From NCBI RefSeq assembly GCF_009930875.1, contig NZ_CP025249.1:2666001-2730000 (forward strand): a DNA stretch of 64,000 nucleotides, read 5' to 3'. Shown one piece after another: positions 38,589 through 47,600 of the stretch. The DNA is from Actinomyces sp. 432. Lineage in GTDB: Bacteria; Actinomycetota; Actinomycetes; Actinomycetales; Actinomycetaceae. The position numbers were made by a program, and so were the translations under genes. The notes beneath the pieces were generated by a model. It saw only the letters and a list, made by a program, of their open reading frames with translations, searched no databases and was not told the origin of the DNA. The stretch's first letter is position 1. Each line of letters begins with the position of its first letter.

Positions 38589-40972
38589 GCGCGCGCCTCC
38601 GCCCAGTTCCGCAGCGCCCGGAACCGCTCGGCCCACGACTCGTCAAGACCGGTGGTCAGATTCCCGGGGCCGGCCTTCACCGACTTGATGGCTTGCTCAA
38701 GCAGGTCTGCATAGCCGAAGTCATCATCGACGTCGACGAACCTGTTGCGCATCACCTCCCGCACCGCCTCATCGACCTGCCTGTCTCCGTGAGTGAGACG
38801 CACTTCATTCCTGACCTCGTACAGAAGCCGCAACAGGTCTCCGCGACTACATGCCTCCACTCCATGCCTCCGTGCCGTGTACACCTTGACGTCCTGCCAC
38901 GCGTAACGCTCTCGAAACAGCGTTTCGGCGGCCTTCATGCGCCGTCGCGGGAAGTCGACCGCCTCGGCTGCAACAACCACCAGGTGTGGATCGACATCCC
39001 CCTCGGTTTCCAGACAGAGTTCATGGACCGTATCCATGACGGACAGCAGTACGCCCGCATGCGCATCGGGATCCTTGGCGTTGACCGCCGCCAGGTACTC
39101 CTTGCGCAACTCATCACACGCCTGGGCCCACACATCCATGTCCTGGTCGCCGGCGCTGAGCACCCGCACTGCACTGAGCAGGTTGAGACTGGAAAGGCTT
39201 GCGGCCGCCGCCTCGCGCAGTGCCGCCTCGGCGTCGTTGTGCAGAGCGATACGGTGGAACTGCATTCCCGACCGCTTGATGTTCTGCCCCGGCTGAACCG
39301 AGGTCTGCACGAACAGCGGGACTGCGTGCTCGGCACACCAGTCCTGAGCGGCTTCCAGCGCCCCGATGACGGCGCCCTTCTGCCCCAGCCCGACGACGGC
39401 GACGGCGGAAGGCCGCTTGGTCTCCAGTACATCACGGACAATTCTGGCGACCTTCCGCGACGTCTCCTCAACGGCGAGGAACTGATCTCTGCTGACACCC
39501 CCGTAGTCAATAATGTCTACCCCGGAGGCAACCATGCCGTCCTTCGGCGTGGTCAGCAGAACGGACGCACAGGTCTTGACCGCGGTCTGTTTGGAGCCTG
39601 GATCCGCAGAGTGCAGCAGCAGGAAATCCACCTCGCCCACGCTCCCGTCTTCCAGCATTCCCCCGGGGACAGCGCGCTTGAGCTCCTGGTCCGGCCCGGC
39701 ATCCATGACGCGCTCAATTACCGACGACGGGCGATAGTCGGTGCCGATGTTACAGATGTACAGGACCCGCCCCTGACCGGGCCAGTGCATCCAGGAGGGT
39801 ACTCGTCTCCACAGGTCAGGAACCTGTTGGACGGTGGCCAAGTCGGACACCGTCGGCGCCGCGGCATCGTGGACGGCGCGGTTGCCAACCGGCCGCAGGC
39901 GATCACCTGTTGTGAGAAGCCACGCGGCCGAGGTGGAGCCCTGGTCCAGCTGCTCATCGCGGACCAGGCCCAGCACCTTGCCCAGTTCCTTGCCCGGCAA
40001 GCGCTTGAACACGCTACCGATCTGATCATCCTGGGCGCGCCCTGCGTTCTCCTCGGCCAGCAGGGCCTCATAGTGCTTCTCCACCCAGGCGCGCACGGCC
40101 AGACCCGCGCCGTTGTCCGCCCGGGTCATCTCCACCGCCACCAACGAAGCAAGCTGCTCATCGGTGGCCGCGGCCAACACCTCTCCCCTCTCCTGCCCCG
40201 CGCCGCCGAGCACCGCCTGGAGATCACGAAGTAGCCGCGTGTGTTCCTCGTCGATCAGTTCCTCTCGGCCGTGCTGCCGAGCCCACTGAGCGGCTTGTTC
40301 CAGGTAGCCCAAGGCGCGCAACCAGTAGAAGGGGGCGTTGCCGTGGTGGCCGCGACGGATCAGGCGCGCCTCGGCGTCGTCAGGACTCCCGGCAACCGCC
40401 AGACGCCAGTCGTAGCCGAGTTGGTCGACCACTCCCATGGCGCTCAGGCACATCATGGTTGCCCCGCCGATCATGGACACCACGACGGGGCGGTCCACAG
40501 CAGTGCCGTGCGCCGCCTCGACCCAGCTGGTGAGGTCTCCGCGGCCTACCTGTTCGTTCAAGTCGCCGTCGGCGTGAAGCTCCGCTATGACTTCTAGCCC
40601 GTACCGTTTATGCAGAGCCGCTCTGATCTCGTCACGCTCCAGAAGCGAAGCAAGGGCCTCGGCAATGTCTGCCGTGGCCCCGTAGCCGGAACTGCTACCG
40701 AGCAACAGCACGCGTACTTGCCCCTCGTGACCCTCGTCCTGGATCGCTCCCAGTTCCAGGGCCAGCGGCGTCCACGCGAACCGACTCTCAAGCTCTTCAG
40801 CCACCGCACCGCGGAGCAGGAGGCCGACGGCCTCGTACCCCGCACCGCCCGCTGCGGCATTCTGCAGCGTTGCGACGCCGGTACACCTGGCTTGCTGGCG
40901 CTGTTCCCCCTTGAGTCTCAGGATATCGCTCCCTAAATCGCCTTCACCGACGATGTGAACGAGCAGGGTCAT
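38585..40972 (-). CDS. Double CARF-like, HEPN-motif ancillary protein (Csx1/Csm6-like)
   Basis: 795 aa from ATG 40972 behind GAGAGGA. Two Rossmann-like units have CARF features: the first (about 2-200) with [13 protein letters not shown] and [18 protein letters not shown], and the second (about 400-560) with [16 protein letters not shown] and [20 protein letters not shown], both matching the strand-G-x-G/K-helix CARF pattern. The C-terminal helical part has [15 protein letters not shown], an R-x6-H HEPN ribonuclease motif at R721 and H728. This predicts an RNase activated by cyclic oligoadenylate or a related messenger from Cas10. It diverges from cas10 and leads a three-gene operon. Much larger than usual Csx1/Csm6, so it may be a new subfamily. 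Confidence 0.6.
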   Translation of the reverse strand: MTLLVHIVGEGDLGSDILRLKGEQRQQARCTGVATLQNAAAGGAGYEAVGLLLRGAVAEELESRFAWTPLALELGAIQDEGHEGQVRVLLLGSSSGYGATADIAEALASLLERDEIRAALHKRYGLEVIAELHADGDLNEQVGRGDLTSWVEAAHGTAVDRPVVVSMIGGATMMCLSAMGVVDQLGYDWRLAVAGSPDDAEARLIRRGHHGNAPFYWLRALGYLEQAAQWARQHGREELIDEEHTRLLRDLQAVLGGAGQERGEVLAAATDEQLASLVAVEMTRADNGAGLAVRAWVEKHYEALLAEENAGRAQDDQIGSVFKRLPGKELGKVLGLVRDEQLDQGSTSAAWLLTTGDRLRPVGNRAVHDAAAPTVSDLATVQQVPDLWRRVPSWMHWPGQGRVLYICNIGTDYRPSSVIERVMDAGPDQELKRAVPGGMLEDGSVGEVDFLLLHSADPGSKQTAVKTCASVLLTTPKDGMVASGVDIIDYGGVSRDQFLAVEETSRKVARIVRDVLETKRPSAVAVVGLGQKGAVIGALEAAQDWCAEHAVPLFVQTSVQPGQNIKRSGMQFHRIALHNDAEAALREAAAASLSSLNLLSAVRVLSAGDQDMDVWAQACDELRKEYLAAVNAKDPDAHAGVLLSVMDTVHELCLETEGDVDPHLVVVAAEAVDFPRRRMKAAETLFRERYAWQDVKVYTARRHGVEACSRGDLLRLLYEVRNEVRLTHGDRQVDEAVREVMRNRFVDVDDDFGYADLLEQAIKSVKAGPGNLTTGLDESWAERFRALRNWAEARA

Positions 40973-41220
40973 GTCAGGTCCTCTCTGACCGCCTGAAGGG
41001 GTCGCTTCCTTCCCGGGTGAGTCCGCCTCGGGGACGGCGGAGCTCCACTGCCCCGAGTCTGCCCCCAAGTCCCGGTCGGCGTCAGCAGAACAGGCACGAA
41101 GACCTATTGTTAGGAGCCCACCTCAAAAGCGTGTCGCACCTCACGCCACCATGGCAGACTACACGCGTCCCGGCATCCGCCCCGTCCTGTCCCGCTCCGT
41201 CCCGCCCCGAGAGGATCCCC
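40973..41220. promoter_or_regulatory. Divergent promoter region, CARF operon and cas10 operon
   Basis: 248 nt between two divergent starts, each with a good ribosome-binding site at its edge (GAGAGGA on both sides). A TATTGT word at 41105 is a possible rightward -10. No inverted repeat or gene is obvious. The shared region would let signalling genes and interference genes be controlled together. Confidence 0.5.
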
Positions 41221-43290
41221 ATGCAGCTCGTCATGATCGAGACCAACGGGAATCAGAACTACATCTTCTCCTCCCCGCGCCTGCGGGAGAACATCGGGGC
41301 GTCGGCGCAGCTGGTGCGGCTCAAGGCGTGGACAGACAAGGCGCTACGAGAAACCCACGTCAGGCAGGCGTGGGCGGAGTCCCACGAGCCCAAGAAGCAG
41401 GCAAGGCCTAAACCGTCACCTCCCCGGGATGCCACCAGCCCCTCACACTTCAGCTCTCTGTGGGTCTCCCGCGCCTCGGGCAAGGTCATCTTCATGGTGG
41501 ACACACCCCAGCAGGCCAAGGCCGTCATCGGCCACGTCACCCGCACGGCGCTCGCCCAGGCGCCTGGCATCGACATATCCGGTGTCTTCATTGACATGGG
41601 CGAGGCTACGCACGTGGACGAAGCACTGCTGAGGACACTTCATTCGGAGGCGAGTAGATACGCGCTCGAGCGCCTCCCGGCAGGCTCCCGCTTCTCCCAG
41701 GTCCCCTTTCTCGCACGCGCGCGAGACTCGGCGCTGCCAGCTGCACCACCCCTGAACACGTTCCTTCCAAACGGTCTTGCGGACGAGGCCAAACAAGACC
41801 TCATAACCGCTTACTCACTGCCCTCCCGGGTCAAGCGCTACGAGGCTTACCGGGCACGTAAGGCACTGATCGAGCGCGCAGTCGGAACCAAGCCCGGCCT
41901 GGAGGAGGACAGGGACGAGGGCCGACTCGTCCGCGATCCGACCCAGCTTGAGAACAAGTACAAGGAGCTCCAGGAACAGCTCAAGCACGACCTCATGCAG
42001 ACGTTCCTGATAGACGAGGACGAGGACACAGTCCCCGACGATTCCACCGACGACGTAGACACCGACACCGCCGCTGACAACGCAGACTATTCGCTTCGCG
42101 CCATTGAGGAGGTCTTCCAAGACACGGAGGTCGTTGACCGCGAGATCGAGCCGGACGACCTCGTCAACATCACCAAGCTTTCCAAGGTTGCCGTCATACA
42201 CATTGACGGCAACGGCATCGGCGCCATCATGCGAAACTTAGAGATCGCAAAGAGCTGTGTCGGCGTCAAGGAGTTCGAGTCCTCAGTCGGCTGCCACCCG
42301 GACGACCCCGATGCGGTCCGCCGCTTCATACTTGGCGTTAGCACACGGTTGGACGGCGTCGTGACTTCCGCGTTCGCCGATGCCTGGTTCGACGTCGCGC
42401 GCTGGGCACAGCGTGACAAGCGCGCCCAGCAACTCGACTTCACCGTGGTCCCGGTCGTACCCGTGATCCTCGGTGGCGACGACGTCACGGTGATCACCAG
42501 CGGCGACTACGCAATACCCTTCACAACCTCATTCCTGAAGCACTTCGAGGAGAAGACAGCCTCTGATCCGCTCCTGAAGTACCTGCACGGAGTCGACCGG
42601 GGTGCCGCTCCGGGCGACGATCAGCCCGAGTACACGCCGGGCCCGATGACGGCAGCCGCCGGCGTTGCCGTAGTCCGCCGCAACTTCCCCTTCCACATCG
42701 CCTACGACCTGGCCGAACGGCTGGTTGAGTCGGCCAAGCGAGTGGGCAAGGCGCAGGTTCCCGCAATCTCCACCCTGACCTACCACGTCCTTTTCGACAC
42801 GACCGTCCTGGACGCCGACGAAGTCCTCAGCGCCTACAAGAGCTTCACCACCCGCCCCTTCCTGCTGAACCCCGACCCGGCCCGGCCGGCGGGAACCTCG
42901 GCGGCGCAGCACCCGGACTGGGTGGAGGTGTGCGAACGGGTGAACAAGTTCAACGGACTTACCGAGGAGGACGAGAAAAGCGGCGAGACCCGCTTTCCCC
43001 GGACCAGGGCCACGCGCATCCGCAGGTTCCTGTCCGACGCCGCCCAGGCCCAGCTCAGGGGAGAGACGATTCTTCGGGACGAGCTCAAGAAGCGTGCAGA
43101 GGAGGAATGGAGCTCTGCCAAACAGGCCCTGGGCAAGCACGTCGAGGCAATCGGCGGAACCAACGGCCTGTTCGATCTGCTCGAGCTGTCCGACCTGCTG
43201 CCTAAACGCTACCTTGCCGAGCAACTTGGTGAGACATCGAGCCGAGCCCCCGAATCCGCCAGCCAGCAGTCCGAGGAGGCTCAGGCATGA
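41221..43290 (+). CDS. cas10: Type III CRISPR Cas10 (Cmr2/Csm1 family), HD domain absent
   Basis: 689 aa large subunit. ATG 41221 follows GAGAGGA. The first palm begins immediately (LVMIETNGNQNYIFSSPRLREN, in two parts), so the usual N-terminal HD nuclease is missing. The second palm has VIHIDGNGIGAIM (D329) and the intact cyclase motif LGGDDVTVIT (G418-D421). An Asp-rich linker (about 265-290) separates them. Loss of HD with retained GGDD means target sensing is probably relayed by nucleotide second messengers rather than DNA cleavage. First gene of a six- or seven-gene effector operon; overlaps the next by ATGA. Confidence 0.92.
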   Translation: MQLVMIETNGNQNYIFSSPRLRENIGASAQLVRLKAWTDKALRETHVRQAWAESHEPKKQARPKPSPPRDATSPSHFSSLWVSRASGKVIFMVDTPQQAKAVIGHVTRTALAQAPGIDISGVFIDMGEATHVDEALLRTLHSEASRYALERLPAGSRFSQVPFLARARDSALPAAPPLNTFLPNGLADEAKQDLITAYSLPSRVKRYEAYRARKALIERAVGTKPGLEEDRDEGRLVRDPTQLENKYKELQEQLKHDLMQTFLIDEDEDTVPDDSTDDVDTDTAADNADYSLRAIEEVFQDTEVVDREIEPDDLVNITKLSKVAVIHIDGNGIGAIMRNLEIAKSCVGVKEFESSVGCHPDDPDAVRRFILGVSTRLDGVVTSAFADAWFDVARWAQRDKRAQQLDFTVVPVVPVILGGDDVTVITSGDYAIPFTTSFLKHFEEKTASDPLLKYLHGVDRGAAPGDDQPEYTPGPMTAAAGVAVVRRNFPFHIAYDLAERLVESAKRVGKAQVPAISTLTYHVLFDTTVLDADEVLSAYKSFTTRPFLLNPDPARPAGTSAAQHPDWVEVCERVNKFNGLTEEDEKSGETRFPRTRATRIRRFLSDAAQAQLRGETILRDELKKRAEEEWSSAKQALGKHVEAIGGTNGLFDLLELSDLLPKRYLAEQLGETSSRAPESASQQSEEAQA

Positions 43291-45386
43291 GCACCACGAG
43301 CGTTTTCCCATCGTCCCACTCACCCGTCAGCTTCCCGCTGCGCGTGGTCTTCAAATCCGATTGGGGCGTATCCACCGGTGCCGGGATCGCTGGCGGCGTC
43401 GACGCCGTCGTGGAGAAGGACGATCGCGGCCTGCCAATTGTGCGCGGAACCGTCCTGGCCGGTGTGATTCGCGAGCAGGCCTTCGTTGTCGCCGCTGCCC
43501 TCGACCAAGACGCGGCGGCCGGTTCCGCGGCGGCCTCAACCGACCGCCCCACCTGGCACGCCTTCGTCACCCGACTATTCGGCAACGCCAAGGACCCGCG
43601 CCTAGTAGGTTTCACTGACGCCCGGCTCCCCGACGACGTCACCCCGGAAGACGCGGTCCACGAGGTGGTGTCGCTATCCATTGACGAGGACACGGGCACG
43701 GCCAAAGAGGACCACCTGCGTTTCTTCGAGCGCGCCGCCGCAGGCGAACTCGATGGAAAGGTCGTGCTCGCAGACTTCGATCCTCAGGGGCGGCCGCTGG
43801 TCTGGAAGGACAGTCAGATTGACGCCGCGCGACTGGTCCTTAGCCTGGCCGGGCTGCTAGTGCGCGGCATCGGCTCGAACCGGTCCGACGGCGACGGCGT
43901 CTGCGACGTCCTGATCGGTGATCCGCAGAAGGCGTACCCGCCCGCCGAGCGGCCGACCCTTGAGACCGTCAAGACGTGGTGCCAAGGGCAGTTGAAGTCC
44001 GAGCGGGTTGAGGTGCCCTCCGTTCCCCGGGCAGACGGCAAGGCTCGGGCTCCGGAGATCCCTCACGCTTCCGCATCCGGCGACGAGGCGGCACCACCTG
44101 CTCCCAGCCGTTTCTTCACGGCCACGCTCGACATCCAGCTACTGACCCCGGTCGTGTCCTACGAGGTGCCCCTGTCCAATGAGGTGCGTTCCCTGGACTT
44201 CCTACGCGGGACCGTACTGCTGCCTTGGGTTCACAGGCGCCTGCGGGCCGCTGCGCCGGAGGACGCGCTTGTGCGCGACGCCGTCGTCGCGGGTGACCTG
44301 CTGGTCTCCGACGCCACTGCTGTGATTGCTGGCGCGGAGGGTGAGTCCCTGCAGGGGATGCCGGTACCGCTGGTGCTGTCCCGTCCGAAGAACCCGCCCC
44401 GCACCAGCCCTGCGGGTAACGCAAGCACACCGGACGGCTCCCATAAGCCCATCGCGATCACGAACCGGCTGCTCGCCGGCGAGCCGGAGGATGTGCACAA
44501 GCCGCTGCGCGCGGGTTACGTGTTTGTTCCGGCCGACCGCCCCGAAGCCCCTGACAACGTCGTCGGCTGCTTCGGGGCGCCGGCACTCGTAGGCAGGCAG
44601 TCGACCGCCCACGATCCTGCCACCGGCGGGGCGCGCAGCGGCCAGCTCTTCCTGGTCAGGGCGCTCCCCGCGGGACTGCGCATGCGCGCCACCGTAACTG
44701 TGTCGGACAGGCTTTTCGACCGGATCAGGCCGCTTCTGGCCGCGGCATTCCCCGACGAGGTTGAGGCCCGGCTCGGGTCGCGGCGCCTGAGCGGCACCTA
44801 TGGGTGCGCACAGTGCAAGCTGTCAGACTTCGATGAAGCAGACCCGGCTTCGCGTGCGGGAGATCCCGCATTCACGCTCTGGTTCACCTCTGACGTGCTA
44901 GTGCGTTCACCTCAGCTCGGTCCCGGAGGCAGCATTGAGGATCTCCTGCGGGCCTTCAGCCGCGCCGGCGCCCCTGTCGCACTGGTGGGTGAGCGCAATG
45001 CGCAGCAGTCCACGGCGTCGCCGCCGGAGGGCGCATTCACCGCCGGAGTCCGACATAAGCGCGTGGACTCGTGGTCGGCGGCCGAACACCAGCCGCGCGC
45101 GACTCGGACCGCCATCTCGGCCGGTTCGGTGCTGCGGGTGGTGCCCGCAGAGGGTGTGGACTCCGCGGCGGTTCTCCGACGGCTGACGGAGCTGTCTGTC
45201 ATCGGCGTCGGAGAGTTGACCGCGCAGGGGTATGGGCGGTTCGTCATCGACCACTGGGTGCTCAAAGAAGCACAGATCCACTTGGCGGAACTTCACCGAG
45301 CGGACTTCCTGAACGGCACACAAACACAAGCAGAACGCGCTGATGCGGACAGCGCCTCCGGCGACCACGAGGAGGGGCAGGCATGA
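43287..45386 (+). CDS. Csx10-like RAMP protein (Cas5-type, type III-D)
   Basis: 699 aa with two RAMP (ferredoxin-like) units. The first opens LRVVFKSDWGVSTGAGIAGG, VDAVVEKDDRGLPIVRGTVL in the pattern shared by Csx10 (strand, Gly-rich loop, GLP-x-(V/I)-x-GT-x-L-x-G), and ends in a Gly/Arg loop GIGSNRSDGDG. The second starts LDIQLLTPVVSYEVP and closes with ELTAQGYGRFVIDH. A CAQCKLSDF segment may bind zinc. In III-D complexes this subunit holds the crRNA 5' handle. ATGA overlaps both neighbours. Confidence 0.7.
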   Translation: MSTTSVFPSSHSPVSFPLRVVFKSDWGVSTGAGIAGGVDAVVEKDDRGLPIVRGTVLAGVIREQAFVVAAALDQDAAAGSAAASTDRPTWHAFVTRLFGNAKDPRLVGFTDARLPDDVTPEDAVHEVVSLSIDEDTGTAKEDHLRFFERAAAGELDGKVVLADFDPQGRPLVWKDSQIDAARLVLSLAGLLVRGIGSNRSDGDGVCDVLIGDPQKAYPPAERPTLETVKTWCQGQLKSERVEVPSVPRADGKARAPEIPHASASGDEAAPPAPSRFFTATLDIQLLTPVVSYEVPLSNEVRSLDFLRGTVLLPWVHRRLRAAAPEDALVRDAVVAGDLLVSDATAVIAGAEGESLQGMPVPLVLSRPKNPPRTSPAGNASTPDGSHKPIAITNRLLAGEPEDVHKPLRAGYVFVPADRPEAPDNVVGCFGAPALVGRQSTAHDPATGGARSGQLFLVRALPAGLRMRATVTVSDRLFDRIRPLLAAAFPDEVEARLGSRRLSGTYGCAQCKLSDFDEADPASRAGDPAFTLWFTSDVLVRSPQLGPGGSIEDLLRAFSRAGAPVALVGERNAQQSTASPPEGAFTAGVRHKRVDSWSAAEHQPRATRTAISAGSVLRVVPAEGVDSAAVLRRLTELSVIGVGELTAQGYGRFVIDHWVLKEAQIHLAELHRADFLNGTQTQAERADADSASGDHEEGQA

Positions 45387-47080
45387 GCATCACCCGCTAC
45401 GAACTGACGATTCGGCTGCGGACGGCTTCACCGCTGCATTCGGGCGGGATCGACGAGTTCGTCGATCACACCCGCTCAAAGGAGGAGCGCAAGTCCGTGC
45501 CGCGGCGCTTCGTCCGCGACGGGCGTGAACACCCGATTATCACCGGCCGTTCGGTCAAGGGCGCCGTATGGGCGGCGTGCCGCAAGTACGTGAAGAACCA
45601 CAGCGACGCCGGGCTCACGCTTGCCGATCTTGATTTCCTTCAGGGACTGGCCGAGGACAACCGAGCAGGCGCCCTGACCTTCCGCTCCATCGACTTGAAC
45701 GAGGTGGCTGAGCGCGAGCGCAAACCGAAGAAGGACCAGGACACGAAAGACCCGCTGATCACCCGCACGGGCATCGCCGTCGACCGTTACTGGGGCACGG
45801 CCGGGGATACGGCCCTGTTCCAGCACGAGTATGTGCCGACGGGCAAGTCCCTGGAGCTGGTCATTACCGCACAGGTCGGGACGCTGGACGGCGCGGGGGA
45901 CCCGAGCGCGTCAACCGGCAATGCTCCATCCGAGAGCGCGAACAAGTTGAAGGACCCGGAAGCCACTGTGGAGCGACTGTTCGCACTCATCATCGCCCTG
46001 TTCGCACAGGAGCGCATAGCCTTCGGCGGGCGCAGGAGCGCCGGCTGGGGCAGAGTACGACTGGACGAGACGAAGTCGAGTACATCGGGTCCGCCTACAT
46101 CGGGAAGACCGTGGACCCTGGTGAAGACTCCCCTGGCGAGCAAAGACGCCCTGTTGGGCTGGCTTCAGCCTTCAGAGGGGCAACGCTTCCCGCTTGAGCC
46201 AGCGAGTATCGCCCCATCCGGCCTGGTCAGAATCACCATCACCTGGGACAGCCCCACCGGCATCCTTGTGGCTGAGACGCCTTCCGAGGATGACGACGAC
46301 GAACAACGGAAGAATGACGAACAACGGAAGAATTTGGTCAAGCCGCTCCGCACGGGACCGGGAGAAGAAGACACGCTGGTACTTCCCGGCTCATCGGTGC
46401 GCGGGGCCCTGAGGTCACGCGCGTCGCGTATCGCTCGTACGGTACTTGCCGTCAAGCGGCCGGAGGAGGAGAGCTGGCAGAACTGGGATGTCCACAAGCA
46501 GTTGGCTCATGACCCGACCCTGGTGCGCGACCTATTCGGTTCACCCGAGCACCGCGGCGCACTGACGGTGCTGGACACCGTTGCCTCCAGCGACGGTACC
46601 GGACGCGAGGTGACCCACAACGCCGGGGACCGCTGGACCGGCGGCGCCGCGGACGGCGCCTTGTACCACGAGATGGTGTACGACAACGCCGACTGGAATG
46701 ACATCGTGCTTGAGCTCGACGCCGATGCCCTGCCTGGGAGCGATGACCGCCGGAAGGCGGCGTGGTGCCTGCTGGGCCTGGTGCTCGCTGAGCTGATTAC
46801 CGGGACCCTGCCCCTGGGCAGCCGCGGCACCCGCGGCATGGGGCAGGTGGGCGTATCCGCGGTGCGGGTGAAAACGGGCAGCTCACTCATTCCCGGGTGG
46901 AACCTGACCGCCAAGGACAACGACTCCGAATCCCTCGCGCGCGGCATCCTCGCCGAACTGCGCGGGATCGACATCGCCGCCAGCCCAGACGCCGACGAGG
47001 GCTGGGAGGGCTGGTCCAGTTATCTAGCCGAACCGCCTGAACGCTCGGAGAAGACCGACAAGGAGATCTCTCATGCCTGA
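45383..47080 (+). CDS. Fused Cas7-Cas7 (Csm3-like) RAMP protein
   Basis: 565 aa with two Csm3/Cmr4-type RAMP domains in one chain. Domain 1: TIRLRTASPLHSGGIDEF, PIITGRSVKGAVWAACR, closing with FGGRRSAGWGRVRL near residue 225. Domain 2: VRITITWDSPTGILV, LVLPGSSVRGALRSRA, closing with PLGSRGTRGMGQVGV near 490. Both closing stretches are the G-rich RAMP loop. Each probably contributes a backbone subunit along the crRNA; target-RNA cleaving aspartates (for example in GGIDEF) are plausible. Overlaps both neighbours. Confidence 0.8.
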   Translation: MSITRYELTIRLRTASPLHSGGIDEFVDHTRSKEERKSVPRRFVRDGREHPIITGRSVKGAVWAACRKYVKNHSDAGLTLADLDFLQGLAEDNRAGALTFRSIDLNEVAERERKPKKDQDTKDPLITRTGIAVDRYWGTAGDTALFQHEYVPTGKSLELVITAQVGTLDGAGDPSASTGNAPSESANKLKDPEATVERLFALIIALFAQERIAFGGRRSAGWGRVRLDETKSSTSGPPTSGRPWTLVKTPLASKDALLGWLQPSEGQRFPLEPASIAPSGLVRITITWDSPTGILVAETPSEDDDDEQRKNDEQRKNLVKPLRTGPGEEDTLVLPGSSVRGALRSRASRIARTVLAVKRPEEESWQNWDVHKQLAHDPTLVRDLFGSPEHRGALTVLDTVASSDGTGREVTHNAGDRWTGGAADGALYHEMVYDNADWNDIVLELDADALPGSDDRRKAAWCLLGLVLAELITGTLPLGSRGTRGMGQVGVSAVRVKTGSSLIPGWNLTAKDNDSESLARGILAELRGIDIAASPDADEGWEGWSSYLAEPPERSEKTDKEISHA

Positions 47081-47600
47081 GCACAGTCCCAACTACCCGC
47101 CGCTACGGCGCGGGTGGATCACGAGCTCCTCATGCGGGGACGGTTCTCTCGCCGCGGTTCTGTCCGAGGCGACCGGCACCGGCTGGCAGGGCATCGCGTA
47201 CACGACCGTGGGCGCCTGCGCGCTGCGCGGGGTACATGGCGTGGCGGGGAGTACGAGACTCCGGAACACCGACGGAAGCGAGGTTGACCCCGGCACCGTC
47301 TATGAACTGCGTCTGTGGTCGGTGGACACCAGCGACGACACGGCGCTTCTGGCCCGTGAGCTGCGCTGGCTGAACGGAACAGGCGGCGTAAAGCTCGCCG
47401 TATACACGGCAACCGAAGACGCCCACGACGCCACACCATGCTGGTACCGGAGGAACAGCTACTTGCAGCACGGCGCCGACGCACCCTTCAAGGGCTCGGA
47501 CACCATGACCAGCATCGAGGTCTTCACCGAGGAGTCCACCTACGGGAACACGGTGTTCATTGACGAGATCATGACCGGAAGGTGGAGCTTCAATGGCTGA
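47073..47600 (+). CDS. Small effector-operon protein, possibly Csx19-like
   Basis: 175 aa, overlapping the RAMP genes on both sides by 8 nt. Sequence features: GWQGIAYTTVGACALRGVHG, TVYELRLWSVDTSDD, a central ELRWLNGTGGVKLAVYTA stretch and acidic C-terminus. The YELRLW and surrounding pattern recalls the Csx19 (TIGR03984) accessory protein of type III-D operons, and the gene position fits. Similarity is weak by eye, and it could instead be an unrelated small subunit standing in for Cas11. Confidence 0.45.
   Translation: MPEHSPNYPPLRRGWITSSSCGDGSLAAVLSEATGTGWQGIAYTTVGACALRGVHGVAGSTRLRNTDGSEVDPGTVYELRLWSVDTSDDTALLARELRWLNGTGGVKLAVYTATEDAHDATPCWYRRNSYLQHGADAPFKGSDTMTSIEVFTEESTYGNTVFIDEIMTGRWSFNG

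Noticed and set aside
38576..40234. Long + strand open frame opposite the CARF-HEPN gene
   Set aside because: It is the antisense shadow of the CARF gene; the - strand frame has the ribosome-binding site, folds and operon overlaps.
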